Shown here piece by piece: positions 25,182 to 33,434 of a DNA stretch of 64,000 nt. A program made the position numbers and the translations under genes. The notes beneath the pieces are model-generated. The model was not told where the DNA came from, ran no database searches, and saw nothing but the letters and a program-made list of their open reading frames with translations. Each line of letters begins with the position of its first letter. The first letter of the stretch is position 1. The stretch is from Streptomyces chryseus. GTDB taxonomy: Bacteria > Actinomycetota > Actinomycetes > Streptomycetales > Streptomycetaceae. The stretch covers positions 372,001 through 436,000 of the forward strand of contig NZ_BMVO01000001.1 in assembly GCF_014650755.1 (NCBI RefSeq). The letters are read 5' to 3'.

Positions 25182-25247
25182 CCGGTCACTCTAGGACGGC
25201 GCCAGCGGCCGCCCCGAGGGCCACGGAGCGAGACATCTGACAAACCG

Positions 25248-25598
25248 TCACGCCAGCGGCGCGGGCAGCTCCTCGACGGCGCTCGTGCCGCTGCCCTCCT
25301 GCGACTCCCACGCCCAGGTCTCCTCCAGCCGCACCCGCCCGTCGGGCAGGCCGACCACCGTCGACGTGCAGTGGCCGGACGAGGTGGTGCCGTCCTGCTT
25401 GAGTTGTACGTAGCGGAAGTCCAGCGCGTCGCCCTCGCGCGTGCCGACGAGGTGACCGCGTACGACGTCGCCGCCCGCGTACTCGGCCCAGATCCGGCCG
25501 TCCTGCTCGTGGTACGTGAAGCGGGTCCGCGTGCCCACCTGGCCCGGGGCCTGGTCGGCCACCGGTGAGAGGACGAGTCCGTCGAGCGAGCGGGCCAC
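25248..25598 (-). CDS. Small conserved hypothetical, beta-rich
   Basis: A 116-residue protein with no signal peptide or membrane segment. Predicted strands alternate in a pattern suggesting a small beta barrel: FTYHEQDGRIWAEYAGGDVVRGHLVGTRE, DALDFRYVQL, TSSGHCTSTVVGLPDGRVRLEETWAWES. I recognise it as a group often labelled loosely 'N-acetylglutamate synthase' in Streptomyces, but no acetyltransferase motif is present, so I give no function. It ends in a short acidic stretch, VEELPAPLA. It is divergent from the TPP riboswitch-thiO unit, with about 100 bases between the start and the aptamer. Confidence 0.65.
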   Translation of the reverse strand: MARSLDGLVLSPVADQAPGQVGTRTRFTYHEQDGRIWAEYAGGDVVRGHLVGTREGDALDFRYVQLKQDGTTSSGHCTSTVVGLPDGRVRLEETWAWESQEGSGTSAVEELPAPLA

Positions 25599-25695
25599 AG
25601 CGATTGCTCCCTTACAGCGTGTCGGGGCCGGGCGTTAGGGTGGCCACCGTACTGCTGAGGTCCGGGAGAAGATCCACGGGCCCCGGCGGGAAAAC

Positions 25696-25788
25696 CACTC
25701 GCGGGAGTCCGGGCGTACCGGGCTGAGAGGGAGGCTGGCCGGCCTCCGACCGTACGAACCTGATCCGGGTCATGCCGGCGAAGGGAGG
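25696..25788 (+). promoter_or_regulatory. TPP riboswitch (THI element)
   Basis: The conserved TPP aptamer features are present: CTGAGA at 25723-25728 after the GGGCGTACCGGG arm, the variable GGAGGCTGGCCGGCCTCC stem, and GAACCTGATCCGGGTCATGCC from 25756 followed by GGCGAAGGGAGG. Short P1 pairing TCGC/GCGA closes it (25699-25702 with 25778-25781). It ends only 12 bases before the thiO ATG and includes the GGGAGG that serves as ribosome site, so control is probably at translation initiation, as is common in actinomycetes. Confidence 0.95.
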
Positions 25789-25800
25789 GGCTGGACGCCC

Positions 25801-27000
25801 ATGTCGCGTACATCAGACGTCCTCGTGGTCGGGGGCGGGATCATCGGCCTGGTCACGGCGTGGCGGGCCGCGCAGAAGGGGCTGCGCGTCGCCGTCGCCG
25901 ATCCGCGGCCGGGCGGCGGCGCCGCGCGGGTCGCTGCCGGGATGCTCGCCGCCGTCACCGAACTGCACTACGGCGAGGAGACGCTGCTCGGGCTGAACCT
26001 CGCGTCCGCCGAGCGCTACCCGGCCTTCGTCGCCGAGCTGGAGGCGGCGAGCGGGCAGGAGACCGGCTACCGCGCGTGCGGCACGCTCGCCGTGGCGCTC
26101 GACACGGACGACCGCGCCCACCTGCGCGAACTCCACGCCCTCCAGCGACGCTCGGGCCTGGAGTCCCAGTGGCTCACGGGGCGCGAATGCCGACGCCTGG
26201 AGCCGATGCTCGCGCCGGGCGTGCGCGGGGGCCTGCGCGTGGACGGCGACCACCAGGTCGACCCGCGGCGACTGGCCGCCGCCCTCCTGACGGCCTGCGA
26301 GCGGGCCGGTGTGGCCTGGCACCACGGCTGGGCCCAAAGCCTCTCGGTCGTACGGGAGAGGGCCACCGGGGCCGTGCTGGCGGACGGCACGGAGCTGACG
26401 GCGGACCAGGTGGTGCTGGCGGCCGGCAGTCTCAGCGGCCGGCTCGCGGGCGTACCCCAGGACGTCCTGCCGCCGGTACGGCCGGTGAAGGGGCAGGTGC
26501 TGCGGCTGACCGTGCCGCGCGCGTACGCGCCGTTCCTGAACCGGACGGTGCGGGCGGTGGTGCGCGGCAGCCATGTGTACCTCGTGCCGCGCGAGAACGG
26601 CGAGCTGGTCGTCGGCGCGACGAGCGAGGAGCTCGGCTGGGACACGACGGTCACGGCGGGCGGCGTGTACGAGCTGCTGCGCGACGCGCACGAGCTGGTG
26701 CCCGGGATCACCGAACTGCCGCTGACGGAGACCCTCGCGGGGCTGCGCCCGGGCTCCCCGGACAACGCGCCGCTCCTCGGGCCGACCGCCCTGCCGGGGC
26801 TGCACCTGGCCACCGGGCACTACCGCAACGGGGTGCTGCTCACGCCGGTCACGGGGGACGCGATGGCCGCCGTGCTGGCCGGCGGGGAGCTGCCGGACGT
26901 GGCGCGTCCGTTCAGCCCGCTGCGGTTCGCGCCGGCGTCCACGGCCTCCCCCTCCGCCGCCGTCCCCCCCGTCTGCGTACCGCAGGAGCAGCCCGTATGA
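25801..27000 (+). CDS. thiO: ThiO, glycine oxidase
   Basis: A 399-residue D-amino-acid-oxidase-fold flavoprotein that oxidises glycine to the dehydroglycine used for thiazole assembly. It starts MSRTSDVLVVGGGIIGLVTAW, the FAD motif, followed by ARVAAGMLAAVTELHYGEE, and has the typical NGELVVGATSEELGWD and the C-terminal HLATGHYRNGVLLTPVTGDA. It is first in the thiOSG operon behind the TPP riboswitch. Its stop overlaps the thiS start as ATGA. Confidence 0.94.
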   Translation: MSRTSDVLVVGGGIIGLVTAWRAAQKGLRVAVADPRPGGGAARVAAGMLAAVTELHYGEETLLGLNLASAERYPAFVAELEAASGQETGYRACGTLAVALDTDDRAHLRELHALQRRSGLESQWLTGRECRRLEPMLAPGVRGGLRVDGDHQVDPRRLAAALLTACERAGVAWHHGWAQSLSVVRERATGAVLADGTELTADQVVLAAGSLSGRLAGVPQDVLPPVRPVKGQVLRLTVPRAYAPFLNRTVRAVVRGSHVYLVPRENGELVVGATSEELGWDTTVTAGGVYELLRDAHELVPGITELPLTETLAGLRPGSPDNAPLLGPTALPGLHLATGHYRNGVLLTPVTGDAMAAVLAGGELPDVARPFSPLRFAPASTASPSAAVPPVCVPQEQPV

Positions 27001-27197
27001 CCATTTCCGTGAACGGCGAGATCCGCGAGGTCGTCGCCGGTACGACGCTGGGCGCGCTCGTGGCGACCCTCACGCGGGCCCCTTCCGGGGTGGCCGCCGC
27101 CCTCAACGAAACCGTCGTACCGCGCGGGCAGTGGGATTCCACCGCGCTCGGCGACGGCGACCGCATCGAAGTGCTCACCGCAGTACAGGGAGGCTGA
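26997..27197 (+). CDS. thiS: ThiS, sulfur carrier protein
   Basis: A 66-residue ubiquitin-fold protein ending in the diagnostic Gly-Gly (TAVQGG), the C terminus that is adenylated and thiocarboxylated to carry sulfur for thiazole. It begins MTISVNGEIREVV, with RVPRGQW-type residues (TVVPRGQWDS) in the middle. ATG 26997 overlaps the thiO stop, and thiG follows after 3 bases. Neither ThiF nor ThiI is in the window; the activating enzyme must be encoded elsewhere. Confidence 0.95.
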   Translation: MTISVNGEIREVVAGTTLGALVATLTRAPSGVAAALNETVVPRGQWDSTALGDGDRIEVLTAVQGG

Positions 27198-27995
<798 letters not shown>

Positions 27996-28144
27996 CGGGC
28001 CGTCCGCGCGCGGCAGGCGTGGGGCCCCGGGCAGGGGGAACGGGCCCGCCGCGGGCGTCGGCGCCTGTCACAGCTCGGCTGCAGTACCGTCCCCGCCTCG
28101 CCCGGGGCGGCAGGGCTGTCGGCGGCGGCTCGTAGACTCGCCCC

Positions 28145-30091
28145 GTGGATACGACGCTTCAGGACCCGCTCGTCGGGCACGTGCTCGACGGCCGTTACCG
28201 CATCGACGCGCGCATCGCCGTCGGCGGCATGGCCACGGTGTACCGGGCCGTCGACACCCGCCTCGACCGGGTGCTCGCCCTCAAGGTGATGCACCCCACG
28301 CTCGCCGCCGACGCCTCCTTCGTGGACCGGTTCATCCGCGAGGCCAAGTCGGTCGCCCGCCTCGCGCACCCGAACGTGGTCGGCGTCTTCGACCAGGGGA
28401 CCGACGGGGCGTACGTTTACCTGGCCATGGAGTACGTCGCCGGCTGCACCCTGCGCGACGTGCTCCGCGAGCGCGGCGCGCTCCAGCCCCGGGCCGCGCT
28501 CGACATCCTGGAGCCCGTGCTGGCCGCCCTCGGCGCCGCTCACCGCGCCGGCTTCGTCCACCGGGACATGAAGCCCGAGAACGTGCTGATAGGGGACGAC
28601 GGCCGCGTGAAGGTCGCCGACTTCGGTCTCGTACGGGCCGTGGACACCGTCACCAGCACCACCGGCTCCGTCCTGGGCACCGTGTCGTACCTGGCGCCCG
28701 AGCAGATAGAACACGGCACCGCCGACACCCGCGCCGACGTCTACGCCTGTGGTGTCGTGCTGTACGAGATGCTGACCGGCGCAAAGCCGCACACCGGCGG
28801 CACCCCCGCGCAGGTGCTCTACCAGCACCTCCACGAGGACGTGCCGGCTCCCTCCGCCGCCGTGCCGGGACTCGCCGTCGAGCTGGACGAACTCGTCGCG
28901 GGCGCCACCGCGCGCAATCCTGAGATCCGTCCGTACGACGCCGTCGACCTCCTCGCGCAGGCCAGGGTGGCCCGCGCCGCCCTGAGCGACGAGCAGCTCG
29001 ACGCGATGCCGCCGCAGGGCCGCGCCGCGGTGACGCACGACGGCGCCGAGGACCGTACGAGCGTCATCCCGCGCGCCGTGAACACGACCGGCGCCACGAC
29101 CGGCAGCACCGACGACGAGCCCCTCAACCGCACCAGCCGCCTCCAGATGCCCCCGCCCGGGCCGGCGGCCCCCCGGCGCACCCGCGCCGGCGCCCTCGCA
29201 CCGAGGCGCGGCGTGTTCGCCGTCGTCGCCGCCGTCCTGCTCGCCCTGGGGATCGGCGCCGGCGTCTGGTACATCAACTCCGGGCAGTTCACCCGCGTCC
29301 CCTCGCTCCTCGGGCAGACGGAGAAGGAGGCCACGAAGCGGCTCTCCGCCGCCGGTCTGGACGTGAAGAAGGTGCAGCGCGCGTACAGCGAGACGTACGA
29401 CCGGGGGACGGTCATGAACAGCGATCCGGCCTCCCGCGCCCGCATCCGCGACAACGGCTCCGTCACGCTGGTCGTCTCCCGCGGCCCCCGGACGGTGAAG
29501 GTCCCCGACGTCGAGGGCCTGCCCCTGGCCAAGGCCAAGGCCGAGCTCAAGAAGGCCGCGCTGGCCCCCGGCATCGTGACCAGGGCGTTCGACGACGACG
29601 TACCGCAGGGTTCCGTCGTCCGTACGGACCCGCGCGCCGGCACCGAACGGCACCCGGACTCCGCGATCGCCGTCGTCGTCAGCAAGGGCACCCGGATCAA
29701 GGTGCCCGACGTGACCGGGGAGAGCGTCGAGGACGCCACCTCGGAACTGGAGGACGCCGGATTCGCGGTCAAGGTCGCGTCCGCCCGGATCACCTCGCCG
29801 CACGAGGCCGGAGCCGTCGCCAAGCAGTCCGCTGCCGGGGGCTCCGAGCTCGCGAAGGGCGACACCGTCACGCTGACGGTGTCCAAGGGACCGCGCATGG
29901 TCCCCGTGCCCGACGTGGTCGGGGAGAGCGTCGACGACGCGAAGCGGGCGCTGCGGGACGCGGGCTTCGAGGTCGAGGTCGACCGGCCGTTCCTGTCGTT
30001 CAGCGACGAGATCGCCGGCCAGTCGGTCGAGGAGGGCGACAAGGCCCCGGAGGGGAGCACCATCACCATCAGGACCAAGGGCGGCCTCTAG
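28145..30091 (+). CDS. Membrane Ser/Thr protein kinase with four PASTA domains
   Basis: A 648-residue PknB-type receptor kinase. The kinase domain covers residues 18-275: Gly loop IAVGGMATVY, catalytic Lys in LALKVMHP, HRDMKPENVL, DFGLVRA, and APEQ. A juxtamembrane Pro/Arg linker follows, then one membrane helix (about 358-380, GVFAVVAAVLLALGIGAGVWYI). Four extracellular PASTA repeats follow (each about 66 residues, with VPxVxG starts and VxVSKG ends), which bind muropeptides or lipid II in relatives. It starts at GTG 28145. From memory this matches S. coelicolor PkaF; the usual pknA/pknB locus with ftsW/pbpA is elsewhere. Confidence 0.92.
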   Translation: MDTTLQDPLVGHVLDGRYRIDARIAVGGMATVYRAVDTRLDRVLALKVMHPTLAADASFVDRFIREAKSVARLAHPNVVGVFDQGTDGAYVYLAMEYVAGCTLRDVLRERGALQPRAALDILEPVLAALGAAHRAGFVHRDMKPENVLIGDDGRVKVADFGLVRAVDTVTSTTGSVLGTVSYLAPEQIEHGTADTRADVYACGVVLYEMLTGAKPHTGGTPAQVLYQHLHEDVPAPSAAVPGLAVELDELVAGATARNPEIRPYDAVDLLAQARVARAALSDEQLDAMPPQGRAAVTHDGAEDRTSVIPRAVNTTGATTGSTDDEPLNRTSRLQMPPPGPAAPRRTRAGALAPRRGVFAVVAAVLLALGIGAGVWYINSGQFTRVPSLLGQTEKEATKRLSAAGLDVKKVQRAYSETYDRGTVMNSDPASRARIRDNGSVTLVVSRGPRTVKVPDVEGLPLAKAKAELKKAALAPGIVTRAFDDDVPQGSVVRTDPRAGTERHPDSAIAVVVSKGTRIKVPDVTGESVEDATSELEDAGFAVKVASARITSPHEAGAVAKQSAAGGSELAKGDTVTLTVSKGPRMVPVPDVVGESVDDAKRALRDAGFEVEVDRPFLSFSDEIAGQSVEEGDKAPEGSTITIRTKGGL

Positions 30092-30147
30092 CCGGCCGTG
30101 GGCCGGTGGACCGGGAGTGTCCGCCGGTCCTGGCATCCTTGACGGCG

Positions 30148-31023
30148 ATGAGCAACGCACCTTTCCCCTCCCGCAACCCCGTCGGCGGCCACGTGCCCGT
30201 GGCCGGCGGCCTCGCCACGACCGGCCTCGTCTACGCCCGTGAGATGGGCGCCGAGGCCGTCCAGGTCTTCGTCGCCAACCCGCGCGGCTGGGCGACGCCC
30301 ACCGGCAATCCGGCCCAGGACGAGGTGTTCCGCGCCGCCTGCGCCGCCGAACGCATACCGGCGTACGTCCACGCCCCGTACCTGATCAACTTCGGCTCGC
30401 ACACCGAGGCGACCGTGGAGAGGTCCGTCGAGTCGCTGCGGCACTCGCTGCGCCGCGGCCGGGAGATCGGCGCGCTGGGCGTGGTGGTGCACACCGGCTC
30501 GGCGACCGGCGGCCGGCCGCGCTCCGAGGCGCTCGCGCAGGTACGCACGCACCTGCTGCCGCTGCTCGACGAGCTGACCCACGACGACGACCCGTTCCTG
30601 CTGCTCGAATCGACGGCGGGGCAGGGCTCCTCGCTGTGCTCGCGCACCTGGGACTTCGGCCCGTACTTCGAGGCGCTCGACGCGCATCCCAAGCTCGGCG
30701 TCTGCCTCGACACGTGCCACATATTCGCGGCGGGACACGACCTGGCGGGGCCCGGCGGGATGAAGCAGACGCTGGATCTGCTGATGGACACGGTCGGCGA
30801 GGGACGGCTCAAGCTGATCCACGCCAACGACTCCAAGGAGGGCGTCGGCGCCCACAAGGACCGGCACGAGAACATCGGCGCGGGCCACATCGGCGACGAG
30901 CCGTTCCGGGAGCTGTTCTCGCACCCGGCGACCGAGGGCGTACCTCTGACGATCGAGACGCCCGGGGGCAAGGAGGGCCACGCGGCGGACGTGGCGAGGC
31001 TGAAGGAGCTGCGTGATTTCTGA
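30148..31023 (+). CDS. nfo: Endonuclease IV (AP endonuclease, Nfo type)
   Basis: 291 residues with the TIM-barrel AP endonuclease 2 fold that cuts 5' to abasic sites. Metal-binding residues occur in YVHAPYLINFGS, VVVHTGSATG, LLLESTAGQGSS, LGVCLDTCHIFAAGHD, KLIHANDSKEG and GAGHIGDEPF, the standard Nfo set of His, Glu and Asp ligands. I chose ATG 30148; the frame could start 14 codons earlier at 30106, but the family begins near here. The gene is 56 bases after the kinase stop and could be in its operon. Confidence 0.93.
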   Translation: MSNAPFPSRNPVGGHVPVAGGLATTGLVYAREMGAEAVQVFVANPRGWATPTGNPAQDEVFRAACAAERIPAYVHAPYLINFGSHTEATVERSVESLRHSLRRGREIGALGVVVHTGSATGGRPRSEALAQVRTHLLPLLDELTHDDDPFLLLESTAGQGSSLCSRTWDFGPYFEALDAHPKLGVCLDTCHIFAAGHDLAGPGGMKQTLDLLMDTVGEGRLKLIHANDSKEGVGAHKDRHENIGAGHIGDEPFRELFSHPATEGVPLTIETPGGKEGHAADVARLKELRDF

Positions 31024-31046
31024 GCACTCCTGAAACGCGTTGAGGA

Positions 31047-31063
31047 ATACCCCTGGGGGGTAT
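31047..31063 (+). promoter_or_regulatory. CsoR-type copper operator ATACCCC-TGG-GGGGTAT
   Basis: A perfect 7-base inverted repeat with a 3-base centre, matching the ATACCCCNNNGGGGTAT pattern of actinobacterial CsoR copper-sensing repressors. It lies 44 bases before the DUF4396 gene, in the only promoter region available to that gene. No csoR gene is in the window. Confidence 0.8.
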
Positions 31064-31106
31064 ACGGTTCTGCCTGTAGGCAGGAACCGCCACTTGGGGG
31101 CTCACG

Positions 31107-31697
31107 ATGAAGCAGGACGGACACGCGCACGACACGCACCACGGCCACGGCCACGGGGGCCACGACAGCCACAACGACCACGCAGAGCACGCGGCACAGG
31201 GCGACCACGGCGCACACCAGGACCACGCCAACCCCGCCGCCCACGCCCAAGCCCACGGCAAGGTCAGCTGGTCCATGGCCTCCCGGGCCACGCTCCACTG
31301 CCTCACCGGATGCGCCATCGGCGAAGTGCTCGGCCTGGTCATCGGCACCGCGCTCGGCTGGGGCGACGTGCCGACGATGATCCTGGCGATCGCCCTGGCC
31401 TTCACCTTCGGTTACGCGCTCACCCTGCTCGGCGTCCTCAGGGCCGGCGTCGACTTCCGGACCGCGTTCCGTGTCGCCCTCGCCGCCGACACCCTCTCGA
31501 TCGCCGTCATGGAGCTGATCGACAACGGTGTACTGGCCCTCTGGCCGGGCGCGATGGACGCGCATCTCACCGACTGGATGTTCTGGGGCGTACTCGCCTT
31601 CGCGCTCTTCGCCGCGTTCCTCGTCACCACACCCGTCAACAAGTGGATGATCGGCCGAGGCAAGGGTCACGCGGTGGTCCACCAGTACCACCACTGA
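31107..31697 (+). CDS. DUF4396 membrane protein with His-rich N terminus
   Basis: A 196-residue protein. The first 50 residues hold 15 histidines (HAHDTHHGHGHGGHDSHNDH and onward), a likely metal-binding tail. The DUF4396 domain follows with about four membrane helices (LHCLTGCAIGEVLGLVIG; MILAIALAFTFGYALTLLGVL; VALAADTLSIAVMEL; WMFWGVLAFALFAAFLVTT). It ends with HAVVHQYHH. A CsoR-type palindrome sits in its promoter, so copper-responsive expression and a copper-handling role are likely. The domain has no established biochemistry that I know. A C-G-H-rich site, HCLTGC, lies in the first helix. Confidence 0.85.
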   Translation: MKQDGHAHDTHHGHGHGGHDSHNDHAEHAAQGDHGAHQDHANPAAHAQAHGKVSWSMASRATLHCLTGCAIGEVLGLVIGTALGWGDVPTMILAIALAFTFGYALTLLGVLRAGVDFRTAFRVALAADTLSIAVMELIDNGVLALWPGAMDAHLTDWMFWGVLAFALFAAFLVTTPVNKWMIGRGKGHAVVHQYHH

Positions 31698-31727
31698 ACG
31701 CCCGGGATCCCCACCTGGCGGACGGCC

Positions 31728-32360
31728 CTACAGCTCGGGGCCGTCCCCCGGCTCCTCCTGGTAGGAGTACCGCTGCTCCCGCCAGGGGTCGCCGACGTTG
31801 TGGTAGCCGCGCTCCTCCCAGAAGCCCCGCCGGTCCGCCGTCATGTACTCGACGCCCCGGACCCACTTGGGCCCCTTCCAGGCGTACAGGTGCGGCACGA
31901 CCAGGCGCAGCGGGAACCCGTGCTCGGCGGTGAGCAGCTCGCCGCCCTTGTGCGTGGCGAAGATCGTCCGGTCCGAAGTGAAGTCCGCGAGCCGCAGGTT
32001 CGCGCTGAAGCCGTACTCGGCCCAGACCATGACGTGCGTGACGTTCGGCCCGGGGGGCGCGAGTTCGACGAGCGTACGAGCGAGTACGCCGCCCCATTCG
32101 GCCCCCAGCATGCTGAATTTCGTGACGCAGTGCAGATCGGCCTCGACCGTGGAGAACGGGAGCGCCGAGAACTGTTCGTGGTTCCAGCAGCGCTTGTCGC
32201 CGTCGGCCGTCGCACCGAATACGCGGAACTCCCAGCGATCCGGCTTGAATTTGGGTACAGGACCGTAGTGGGTGACGGGCCAGCCACGCTGCAGCCGCTG
32301 CCCCGGCGGAAGCTCGGGCTGCGTTGTTTCGTGATGTTCCCGGCTTTCCGGCTGACCCAT
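31728..32360 (-). CDS. Sulfite-oxidase-like molybdopterin oxidoreductase (short form)
   Basis: 210 residues corresponding to the molybdopterin-binding SUOX domain, without the C-terminal dimerisation domain, N-terminal heme domain or a Tat signal. The likely Mo ligand is the Cys in DLHCVTKFS. GWPVTHYGPVPKF, HVMVWAEYGFSANLRL and GFPLRLVVPHLYAWKGPKW are typical of the YedY/SUOX fold. The protein is probably cytoplasmic. Its substrate and partner are unknown. It is divergent from bfr, with a 12-base palindrome in the shared upstream region. Confidence 0.85.
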   Translation of the reverse strand: MGQPESREHHETTQPELPPGQRLQRGWPVTHYGPVPKFKPDRWEFRVFGATADGDKRCWNHEQFSALPFSTVEADLHCVTKFSMLGAEWGGVLARTLVELAPPGPNVTHVMVWAEYGFSANLRLADFTSDRTIFATHKGGELLTAEHGFPLRLVVPHLYAWKGPKWVRGVEYMTADRRGFWEERGYHNVGDPWREQRYSYQEEPGDGPEL

Positions 32361-32387
32361 GACTCCATGGTGACAGACGGCGAAGGG

Positions 32388-32399
32388 TGGTCATGACCA
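32388..32399. promoter_or_regulatory. 12-base palindrome TGGTCATGACCA upstream of bfr
   Basis: A perfect self-complementary 12-mer in the divergent region between the sulfite-oxidase-like gene (start 32360) and bfr (start 32516). It could be an operator for either gene. I know no matching regulator. Confidence 0.35.
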
Positions 32400-32515
32400 G
32401 GTCTGACCCTATTCGGGGCAACTCCTGATAAGCCTGCACTTACTGGACGCCCCTCATCCGCGATGCGAGGATGCGCGAAACCTGCCCAGTACTACGCCTG
32501 GAAGGAGCCTCTGCG

Positions 32516-32995
32516 ATGCAGGGCGACCCCGAGGTCCTCGAATTCCTCAACGAGCAGCTGACCGCCGAGCTGACTGCCATCAACCAGTACTTCCTGCACG
32601 CCAAAATGCAGGACAACTTCGGCTGGACGAAGCTCGCGAAGTACACCCGGGCCGAGTCCTTCGACGAGATGCGGCACGCGGAGACACTGACCGACCGGAT
32701 TCTGTTCCTGGACGGCCTGCCGAATTACCAGCGGCTCTTCCATGTCCGGGTGGGGCAGACCGTCACCGAGATGTTCAAGGCCGACCGGCAGGTCGAGGTC
32801 GAGGCGATCGACCGCCTCAAGCGGGGCATCGAGGTCATGCGGGCCAAGGGCGACATCACCTCGGCGAACATCTTCGAGGACATCCTCAAGGACGAGGAGC
32901 ACCACATCGACTACCTCGACACCCAGCTCGAACTGGTCGAGAAGCTCGGTGAGGCGCTCTACATCGCCCAGCTGATCGAGCAGCCGGAGAGCTGA
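32516..32995 (+). CDS. bfr: Bacterioferritin
   Basis: A 159-residue four-helix ferritin that stores iron in a heme-containing 24-mer. Diiron ligands appear in NEQLTAELTAINQYF (Glu), ESFDEMRHAE (Glu and His) and the DEEHHIDYLD segment. The heme-binding Met falls in AKYTRAESFDEMRHAE / RILFLDGLP context. The ATG at 32516 has GAAGGAGCC upstream; the frame is open 15 codons further. It converges on bfd, 25 bases away, so the two iron genes are tail to tail, not an operon. Confidence 0.95.
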   Translation: MQGDPEVLEFLNEQLTAELTAINQYFLHAKMQDNFGWTKLAKYTRAESFDEMRHAETLTDRILFLDGLPNYQRLFHVRVGQTVTEMFKADRQVEVEAIDRLKRGIEVMRAKGDITSANIFEDILKDEEHHIDYLDTQLELVEKLGEALYIAQLIEQPES

Positions 32996-33020
32996 GCCGG
33001 CCCTGGCCAGCCGCGCGCCG

Positions 33021-33266
33021 TCAGGCCGCTTCGGACAGGGGCGCGTCAACGAGGGCGGTCTCGGCGAGCGCCGTCCCGCCGCTGTCGATCAGGGCGCGCC
33101 GGGGGCACGCCCCGCGGCCGAGCAGCCCCTGGATCGTGCGGACGCAGGAGCCGCAGTCCGTCCCCGCCTTGCTGACCGATGCGATCTGGCGCGGTGTGCA
33201 GGCACCGGCGGCAGCGTGCTCCTTGATCTGCTGATCCGTTACGCCGAAGCAGGAACAGACGAACAC
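33021..33266 (-). CDS. bfd: Bacterioferritin-associated ferredoxin ([2Fe-2S], BFD-like)
   Basis: 81 residues with the BFD-like [2Fe-2S] domain: C-S-C near the N terminus (VFVCSCFGVTDQQIKEH) and the second pair in TDCGSCVRTIQGLL. It reduces stored ferric iron in bacterioferritin, releasing it. GTG 33266 is preceded by AGGAGG at the right spacing; the ORF is open 46 codons further. An iron box lies upstream, so expression should rise in iron starvation. Confidence 0.93.
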   Translation of the reverse strand: MFVCSCFGVTDQQIKEHAAAGACTPRQIASVSKAGTDCGSCVRTIQGLLGRGACPRRALIDSGGTALAETALVDAPLSEAA

Positions 33267-33308
33267 GCGGCACACCTCCTGACCTGGGCGAGGGGGACGA
33301 CTAATCGG

Positions 33309-33327
33309 TAAGGTCAACCTAACCTTA
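33309..33327 (-). promoter_or_regulatory. Iron box (DmdR1/IdeR-type operator) upstream of bfd
   Basis: Read on the minus strand the site is TAAGGTTAGGTTGACCTTA, matching 15 of 19 positions of the actinobacterial iron box TTAGGTTAGGCTCACCTAA. It starts 43 bases before the bfd start codon. Confidence 0.85.
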
Positions 33328-33370
33328 CCCGTCGTCCCCCGCACGCAAAAGCCCCGGGCCCGATACGACT

Positions 33371-33404
33371 GTGGGGCGCGGATCACATTCGATCCGCGCC
33401 CCAC
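33371..33404 (-). terminator. Terminator after aroH
   Basis: A perfect 14-base stem GTGGGGCGCGGATC / GATCCGCGCCCCAC with an ACATTC loop, 30 bases after the DAHP synthase stop on the minus strand. It separates aroH from the bfd promoter. Confidence 0.85.
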
Positions 33405-33434
33405 ATCCGTACTGCCGCCGCTCGGCTCTGCCGC

